In this document: positions 6,491 to 10,644 of the stretch, piece by piece | Numbering within the stretch: position 1 is the first letter of the stretch | Layout of the letters: each line of letters opens with the position of its first letter | Assembly: GCA_002785585.1 (NCBI GenBank) | Contig: PEUI01000243.1 | Location: 4,020 to 14,663 of the forward strand | Direction of reading: 5' to 3' | DNA: 10,644 nucleotides | Source of the DNA: Lysobacterales bacterium CG02_land_8_20_14_3_00_62_12 | Lineage (GTDB): Bacteria; Pseudomonadota; Gammaproteobacteria; Xanthomonadales; Ahniellaceae | Position numbers and translations under genes: made by a program | The notes under the pieces: model-generated | What the model saw: the letters and a program-made list of their open reading frames with translations, nothing else | Databases searched by the model: none | Told to the model about the DNA's origin: nothing

Positions 6491-7551
6491 CGATCTGTGC
6501 CCCAAGCGCGGCCTCGCCCAACGGCAACCAACACCAGCATCGTGATCAATAGCCATCGCCCGAACCATGACAACGAGTCCACACTTGTCGTCGGCACCGG
6601 CCCGAGTCGCAAATTGCTGGCATCATTGCTCGAATCGATATCCGCCAGCGCGCCAAAGTCTGCACGTACCAAAGTGTAAGTTTGCAGATCAATGGGAAAA
6701 CTCAACGGCACGCTGTATGGCGACCTACCGCGCAGTCGAATCAGGCAACTGTGGCTTTGCCCAGCAGCGAGTTCAGGGCGAAGAAAACCGAAACCGCGAT
6801 CGAAACAAATTGGTCCATATTGCGCGCTGCCGCAGCCCTGGGCGAAGTCTGCGTCGATCTGAAACTCGGGAAAATAATTGTCGGTACAGGCACCGATCTG
6901 GAACTCACGCACAGCGCTAGGCCCATGATTTTCGGCAGTCAAACGAACCACGCCCTCGGCGAAGCCAGCCGAATCCAAAGCGAAACTGACCGGATCGACG
7001 CGAATACCGACATCCGTGAGCGAGCCGAACACAAATCCGGTCGCGTTGTTCGCTGCCACTGGATCGTTCTCGCCGCTGGTTTGCCAGCCGTAACCGCCAT
7101 CACTCGTGGTGCCAAGTGCGCGTTGCACGCTGAATCGACAATCCTGATGTTGGCCTACTGGCAAAGGCCCCACGCTGAAATGGTATCCCGACAACATTCC
7201 CGAAGGATGAAATGGAAAACCCGGGAAGAGGCCTTCACATCCGGCCTGGACCGGCATCGTCAACGGATACCAGTCGGCAAAAATGGACGGGACCGGTGTG
7301 GCTACTGTCACCGCTTCGATGGGGTCAGGACCATTGTTGCTTACGCGCACAACGAATTCGGCTTCCTCTCCTTGCGCCAACACAACGAAACGTGGGCTCA
7401 CTCCAGACAAAGCAATATCGCTGTCCGCAACCGCGACACCAATCAGCGATAGCGACAAACAGCCGACAAAGACCGACGCCGACGACCGACGTCTGCGCTT
7501 GGCGCAGCACTGGCAACGCGATGGTGTGAGCCACAGCCCAATCATTGTCAT
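6487..7551 (-). CDS. Secreted DUF11-like beta-sandwich protein with C-terminal membrane tail
   Basis: The protein has 354 residues from ATG 7551, chosen because AAGGA lies 9 nt upstream; an in-frame TTG at 7557 and ATG at 7545 are poorer. A signal peptide is visible: a basic KRRRR stretch (18-22), a hydrophobic core (27-41), and probable cleavage after AVA (42). Two DUF11-like repeats follow: FVVRVSNNGPDPIEAVTV with an NDPVAANNA end, and VRLTAENHGPSAVREFQI with a DIDSSNDASN end. The protein closes with VDSLSWFGRW, a hydrophobic segment and a basic tail GRGRAW, resembling a degenerate IPTL- or exosortase-type sorting signal. Several cysteines could form disulfides outside the cytoplasm. It is probably exported and surface-held; its role is unknown and it seems unrelated to the flanking modules. 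A 256-codon antisense frame over it is a shadow. Confidence 0.75.
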   Translation of the reverse strand: MTMIGLWLTPSRCQCCAKRRRRSSASVFVGCLSLSLIGVAVADSDIALSGVSPRFVVLAQGEEAEFVVRVSNNGPDPIEAVTVATPVPSIFADWYPLTMPVQAGCEGLFPGFPFHPSGMLSGYHFSVGPLPVGQHQDCRFSVQRALGTTSDGGYGWQTSGENDPVAANNATGFVFGSLTDVGIRVDPVSFALDSAGFAEGVVRLTAENHGPSAVREFQIGACTDNYFPEFQIDADFAQGCGSAQYGPICFDRGFGFLRPELAAGQSHSCLIRLRGRSPYSVPLSFPIDLQTYTLVRADFGALADIDSSNDASNLRLGPVPTTSVDSLSWFGRWLLITMLVLVAVGRGRAWGTDR

Positions 7552-7647
7552 GGCCAACTATCCTTCTTCGTTCGTTTTGCGACGCGACGATCTTGTTGTT
7601 GAATTGCTGTCGGTCCAACAGTTCGAGTCCCTAAACTGCTGTAAATC

Positions 7648-7666
7648 CGGTGGCAAGAAGCCACCG
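7648..7666. terminator. 7-bp perfect hairpin, candidate terminator
   Basis: CGGTGGC-AAGAA-GCCACCG is a perfect stem in the spacer between the RNA ligase stop and the DUF11-like gene. Read on the minus strand it lies downstream of the ligase operon and is followed by GATTTACAG, not a strong U-run, so efficient intrinsic termination is doubtful. It may instead be part of the repeat-rich spacer. Confidence 0.35.
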
Positions 7667-7679
7667 CTTCGGTAAAGTG

Positions 7680-7771
7680 GCGATGCCCAACGGCCTGCAA
7701 ACCGCGACTACTGCTGACGATCACCAGTGCGGCTATTCCGACGTTTGGGTTCGCTGCGCTCACCCACAACC
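7680..7771. repeat. 92-bp dispersed repeat, copy 1
   Basis: It aligns without gaps to 10553-10644, with 13 mismatches in 92 positions (about 86% identity), in the same orientation. It begins GCGATGCCCAACGG and ends CACCCACAACC. It overlaps the 3' end of the RNA ligase gene and supplies its stop codon. An internal stem (7704-7709 with 7719-7724) is partly kept through G-U pairs if the minus strand is transcribed. It encodes no transposase; it may be a REP/MITE-like or recombination-derived element. Confidence 0.9.
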
Positions 7772-8488
7772 TATGACGCTGCACTGGCGCCAAACGCGAT
7801 CGCATGGGCTTAAGCGCACGCGGTTCCAGATGATCGCGCGCCCGCGCCAATGCCCCGTGATCGCCTGCGTAAACTCGGCGCGCACCAGCTTGGCGCGTGC
7901 CACACACCAATCGGCGCTCTCTCTGCGAACGACAATGCCTTCCATCTTGCCATGCCGGAAATGACTATCCTGGGAGACTAGTAGTGCCTTGAGCTTTGAC
8001 AACGTGACGCGCCCACACAATACCTGCGGCACCACTGAAATCCCTATTTCTTTAGCCAGCAGGTTGCGGCGCGCGCTACTCCAAAACTTCTCCTGTTCGC
8101 GGTCATACACATCAAACATGACGAACCAGTCGGGCAATGCGTCGTAGTCCATCGAATGCCTGGCAGCACACCACTCACCGAACACAACAAGGCGCGAGTC
8201 CAGCTTCGCGGTAAGCGTCAAGCGATGCGTTTCCAGCCAATCAGTGAGTCGGGAAAACTGTCCAACCAAGGGTGGAATCAGATAGTGACCGCGATTCTGG
8301 ACACGAAGCTGGCGGTCTGGCGCCAGTGAAATGCCAAGGTTCGCGCCATCCAGCTTTTCCTCGACAACGACCTCATCGGCCAACAAGGCTTCCGCCTCCT
8401 GCACAGATAGCAGCTTGTCATCGCGCGGCTCGTCCTTGCCCAGCCAGGCGATATGCGGTGTGTGCGGAAAGCGGAAGAAGTCGGACAT
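7760..8488 (-). CDS. RNA ligase (Rnl2-like, RNA_ligase family)
   Basis: The enzyme should join RNA 3'-OH and 5'-phosphate ends through an enzyme-AMP intermediate. It has 242 residues from ATG 8488; a TTG one codon upstream is a less likely start. Nucleotidyltransferase motifs appear in order: I, EEKLDGAN with the adenylated lysine Lys45; VQNRGHYL (63-70); III, VVFGEWCA (101-108); IIIa, WFVMFDVYD (121-129); IV, MEGIVVRRE (182-190); V, RAKLVR (198-203). The conserved end HW-R--I-WNRV (213-223) matches where I expect relatives to stop. The next 19 residues read into a 14-bp word and then the 92-bp repeat, which supplies the TGA. It follows the PIN gene stop by 3 nt, with GGAAG as likely ribosome binding site. 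Inference: it repairs RNA cut by the PIN partner. Confidence 0.88.
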   Translation of the reverse strand: MSDFFRFPHTPHIAWLGKDEPRDDKLLSVQEAEALLADEVVVEEKLDGANLGISLAPDRQLRVQNRGHYLIPPLVGQFSRLTDWLETHRLTLTAKLDSRLVVFGEWCAARHSMDYDALPDWFVMFDVYDREQEKFWSSARRNLLAKEIGISVVPQVLCGRVTLSKLKALLVSQDSHFRHGKMEGIVVRRESADWCVARAKLVRAEFTQAITGHWRGRAIIWNRVRLSPCDRVWRQCSVIGCG

Positions 8489-8491
8489 CAA

Positions 8492-9028
8492 CTACGCTTC
8501 CGGAAATTCGGGCACGGTTCGTTCGGGAAACTTCTTGCGGTAGAACTTGCGCACATCGGCTTGGCACAGGAACTCGACCTTCACTCCCATTTTGAGCAAG
8601 TTAGGCCACCAGTCCAGCCACTTGCTGTCTACCGCCTGCCAAACGGGTGGCTGGTCGGGGTGCGCATGGGCGACGGCCACGAATTTGCGATCCGATGGGT
8701 CAAAGCGCGCCTGCAACTCGGTATCAGGAAACTCAACGAAGGTATTGCCCCTTGATTCGTTGAGCTCCACCTGATGCACACGCGCGGAATTACTCTTATT
8801 CTGCAGAAGCCATTTCAAGAACACATCACCCACACGCTTGGACTGATTGGAACGGATTCGGTTCTGGTACTCGGAGAGGATGAGATAACCAGAGTCGATC
8901 ACGGTGACACCACTCTGCTTGTGGACAAGCAAGCGTCGCACGCACGCCTCCTGACATTCTGGGGACACGCCCGGGTGGCTGCCGTTCGCCACCAGCAACA
9001 CGTTGGTATCGATCACGGCTGCCACCAT
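8492..9028 (-). CDS. PIN-domain ribonuclease
   Basis: The protein has 178 residues with the metal-binding acids of a PIN fold: VIDTNVLL with Asp7 and Asn9, LILSEYQNR with Glu53, DPSDRKFVAVA with Asp113, and VDSKW with Asp134. PIN enzymes are usually metal-dependent RNases, often acting on tRNA, mRNA or rRNA; the target here is unknown. The protein is longer than VapC toxins (about 130 residues), with a basic C-terminal tail (VRKFYRKKFPER). No small antitoxin gene precedes it, unlike vapBC pairs. Instead its ATG shares one base with the stop of the DUF3696 ATPase gene, and the RNA ligase follows 3 nt later. It therefore probably works under the ATPase. Confidence 0.85.
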   Translation of the reverse strand: MVAAVIDTNVLLVANGSHPGVSPECQEACVRRLLVHKQSGVTVIDSGYLILSEYQNRIRSNQSKRVGDVFLKWLLQNKSNSARVHQVELNESRGNTFVEFPDTELQARFDPSDRKFVAVAHAHPDQPPVWQAVDSKWLDWWPNLLKMGVKVEFLCQADVRKFYRKKFPERTVPEFPEA

Positions 9029-10416
9029 CAGGTGCGCGCCTTGCCGGTGGGTGTGCGGTGCTTGATCGCTGCCAAAGTGCGCGCGGCGATATCGCCCATT
9101 TCGTCGCCAAAGAAGTTCTCCGGCCAGTTGCTGATCTCACCGGTCAAGTCGAGCTGTAATGTGTCGAGGTTCGCACCGCCGCGTTGCTGGGTGACGAAGT
9201 ACACCGCAATGTCCGCGGGCCCGATGACGCCTTCGGCGACGCGACGCTGCAGGCGGGTGAGAAAATGTTCGGAATGGGTTTCGACGATTAATTGCGTGTC
9301 GCGTGGCCGTCCACCTTCATTGGATTGCACCGCGCTGACGAAGGCGTCGGCCAGACTGGACTGTGCCATCGGGTGGAGGTGGATCTCCGGCTGTTCCATC
9401 CAGATCGTCGATCCGGGAGGGGCGTAAAACGCCTGTACCAGCGCGGGCAAGACCTGCGAAATACCAAATCCCACGTCGGTCAGTTTGACCTCGGGCGCCT
9501 CGGCATGCGTCTTGATCAGGACCTCGTACTCCTTGCGCCCCTGCGCAACCGCTTTGACCTGAAATGAGCTAATCACACCCAGCTCAACCAACCAACCGGC
9601 AATGAAGGCGTCAAATGCCAGTAGTGGCTTATTAGGTTTACGATTGAGCTTACGCCCTTGCTGCGAAGCAGCAAGCAAGGCTGCAATCGCGTGCTGGCCC
9701 TGTTGCCCGACATCCCGAGGCGTGTCGCCTGACCACGGATAAACCCGCTTTGGCGGTGAGCGCAACGGCCCTAAATAGAACACGCTATCCAGCACGCGCT
9801 CGGTCTCCAGCGCGAACTCGGCCAGAAAATCGGCGTTCTGGTAACGCGATAGGGTACGGTCAGCGAAACGGTAGAACTTTTCTGGCGGTTCCAACGGCCA
9901 CTTGCGACCTTGGGCATAGATCAAGCGCAACTGCTCGGAAACCAAAGTGGCCTCCTTGCCATCCAGCGCGTGTTTGACTTCCAGTGCCATCGCACCCGAC
10001 TTGATGAGGCGGTAGGCAAACTCGCGTGTGTGCGGCTGCGCCGCCTTGTCGGCAAGCAGACGTACCGCAAGCTCAAGCTCATCGCCGGAAAAGGTTTCAT
10101 TGCGGTTTAGTGTGTTCTTGACGGTCAGTAGCTGTGGCAACCGCCAACGCAGCGTGAACTCCAGAACCATTTGCAGATCGTGGCCGTACAAGCAATCGGC
10201 AAAGGTCCCCAGATCGATCAACGAGTTCTCGTCGCCCAAGTGCAGTGCGCGCTTGCGGTCGGCCATTTGCACGGTCTGTTTGAGCGCTAACAGCAGGTGC
10301 CCCAGACTCGACTTGCCAGAGCTATTGGTACCGAAGATCACCGTCAGCGGTGCCAGCCGCATCGGCCCGGTGTCTTTCCATGCCTTGAAGTTTTTGATTC
10401 GCAGCGAAGTCAGCAT
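9028..10416 (-). CDS. DUF3696/AAA15-type ABC ATPase
   Basis: The protein has 462 residues: LTSLRIKNFKAWKD (2-15) opens a RecF/SMC-like fold, Walker A is GTNSSGKSS (29-37), the signature-like stretch is DVGFGISQVLPAL (314-326), Walker B is IWMEQPEIHLHP (338-349), and the H-loop is ETHSEHF with His381. Glu-Gln (341-342) in place of Asp-Glu is usual in the DUF3696/AAA21 family. The DUF3696 tail follows, with LDLTGEISNWPENFF (422-436). Relatives are common in defence-type operons, where the ATPase senses a trigger and controls a partner nuclease. It is the first gene of a minus-strand operon with the PIN and ligase genes. The start at 10416 has AGGA about 11 nt upstream, inside a small inverted repeat GGAA-CTA-TTCC (10420-10430). 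No endonuclease domain is visible in the protein itself. Confidence 0.88.
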   Translation of the reverse strand: MLTSLRIKNFKAWKDTGPMRLAPLTVIFGTNSSGKSSLGHLLLALKQTVQMADRKRALHLGDENSLIDLGTFADCLYGHDLQMVLEFTLRWRLPQLLTVKNTLNRNETFSGDELELAVRLLADKAAQPHTREFAYRLIKSGAMALEVKHALDGKEATLVSEQLRLIYAQGRKWPLEPPEKFYRFADRTLSRYQNADFLAEFALETERVLDSVFYLGPLRSPPKRVYPWSGDTPRDVGQQGQHAIAALLAASQQGRKLNRKPNKPLLAFDAFIAGWLVELGVISSFQVKAVAQGRKEYEVLIKTHAEAPEVKLTDVGFGISQVLPALVQAFYAPPGSTIWMEQPEIHLHPMAQSSLADAFVSAVQSNEGGRPRDTQLIVETHSEHFLTRLQRRVAEGVIGPADIAVYFVTQQRGGANLDTLQLDLTGEISNWPENFFGDEMGDIAARTLAAIKHRTPTGKART

Positions 10417-10552
10417 GACGGAACTATTCCTGTAATTCGAAACTACTCAGTAGCACTAGGGTGCATACCGGAGGCCGAAGCCCGACAACTGAGCCACCGT
10501 GACGTTGGCGATCTGGAGAGTCTAGCAGCGCGATAAATTGGGCTTAAGCGCA
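10417..10552. other. Upstream region of the ATPase/PIN/ligase operon
   Basis: This 136-bp stretch must carry the operon's promoter. I find GGAA-CTA-TTCC (10420-10430) over the ribosome binding site and the word TGGGCTTAAGCGCA (10539-10552) abutting repeat copy 2. No convincing -35/-10 pair is seen. Confidence 0.4.
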
Positions 10553-10644
10553 GCGATGCGCAACGGCCTGCAAACAGTGACCACTTCTGACGGTCACCAC
10601 CGCGGATATTCCGACTTTGGGGTTCGCGGCGCTCACCCGCAACC
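10553..10644. repeat. 92-bp dispersed repeat, copy 2 (reaches the window edge)
   Basis: Direct copy of 7680-7771. It contains a perfect stem GTGACC (10577-10582) with GGTCAC (10592-10597) around a 9-nt loop. Its right border is unknown because the window ends inside or at it. It lies upstream of the ATPase gene, so the two copies bracket the whole three-gene operon. Confidence 0.9.

Noticed and set aside
6682..7452. 256-codon plus-strand frame
   Set aside because: Antisense to the DUF11-like gene, which has a signal peptide, repeat motifs and a good ribosome binding site. The plus reading shows no domain.
7610..7640. tRNA-like T-arm word GTTCGAGTCC
   Set aside because: The bases around the loop do not pair and no acceptor, D or anticodon stems can be built.
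7680..7771. Repeat as an integron attC site
   Set aside because: GCCCAAC at 7685-7691 fits one core half-site, but copy 2 has GCGCAAC, no matching GTTRRRY end is seen, and the long self-complementary structure of attC is missing.
8492..9028. PIN gene as a VapC toxin of a vapBC pair
   Set aside because: It is longer than VapC, no small antitoxin gene is next to it, and its start overlaps the ATPase gene instead.
1..10644. CRISPR array
   Set aside because: No set of short, evenly spaced identical repeats occurs anywhere; the only long repeat has two copies almost 3 kb apart.

Overview
The window is GC-rich bacterial DNA with compact genes, overlapping start/stop codons and an accessory-region layout. 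The taxonomic signs are weak and indirect. They are a MEMO1/AMMECR1 fusion, a DUF11-like surface protein ending in a degenerate C-terminal sorting tail, a TGTGGGAGCGG word like the REP sequences of Pseudomonas and Xanthomonad relatives, and a dispersed repeat about 90 bp long. Together they suit a gammaproteobacterium, possibly of the Lysobacterales (Xanthomonadales); this is inference only.

Layout. Bases 1-976 (minus) hold the 5' part of a housekeeping-type AmmeMemoRadiSam B+A fusion, cut by the window edge. At about 1081-1362 (plus) lies a short DUF695-like piece that looks truncated at its N-terminus. Bases 1426-4202 (minus) are a two-gene unit with a 4-nt overlap: a C5-cytosine DNA methyltransferase followed by an ABC-type ATPase with a TOPRIM-like C-terminal half (OLD/PARIS-like architecture). 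A 410-bp spacer leads to a divergent plus-strand operon (4671-6132): a winged-helix-like regulator, an AbiEii-like nucleotidyltransferase and a 73-residue small protein. It is preceded by a perfect -35 box and a 24-bp near-palindromic operator candidate. Bases 6270-7551 (minus) hold a possible 52-residue ORF and a secreted DUF11-like protein. Bases 7760-10416 (minus) hold a tight three-gene operon: DUF3696-type ATPase, PIN-domain nuclease and RNA ligase. This operon sits between two direct copies of a 92-bp repeat (7680-7771 and 10553-10644, about 86% identical), and the proximal copy supplies the ligase's stop codon.

How the genes may work together. Three unrelated, self-contained modules of a kind found in defence islands lie side by side: a methylation/ATPase-nuclease pair, a toxin-antitoxin-like NTase operon, and an ATPase/RNA-cutting/RNA-joining operon. 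The last is the best candidate for an under-described system. Its gene set suggests controlled RNA cleavage (PIN) combined with RNA resealing (ligase) under an ATPase sensor. That role is inferred from domain content and operon structure; nothing in the sequence proves it.
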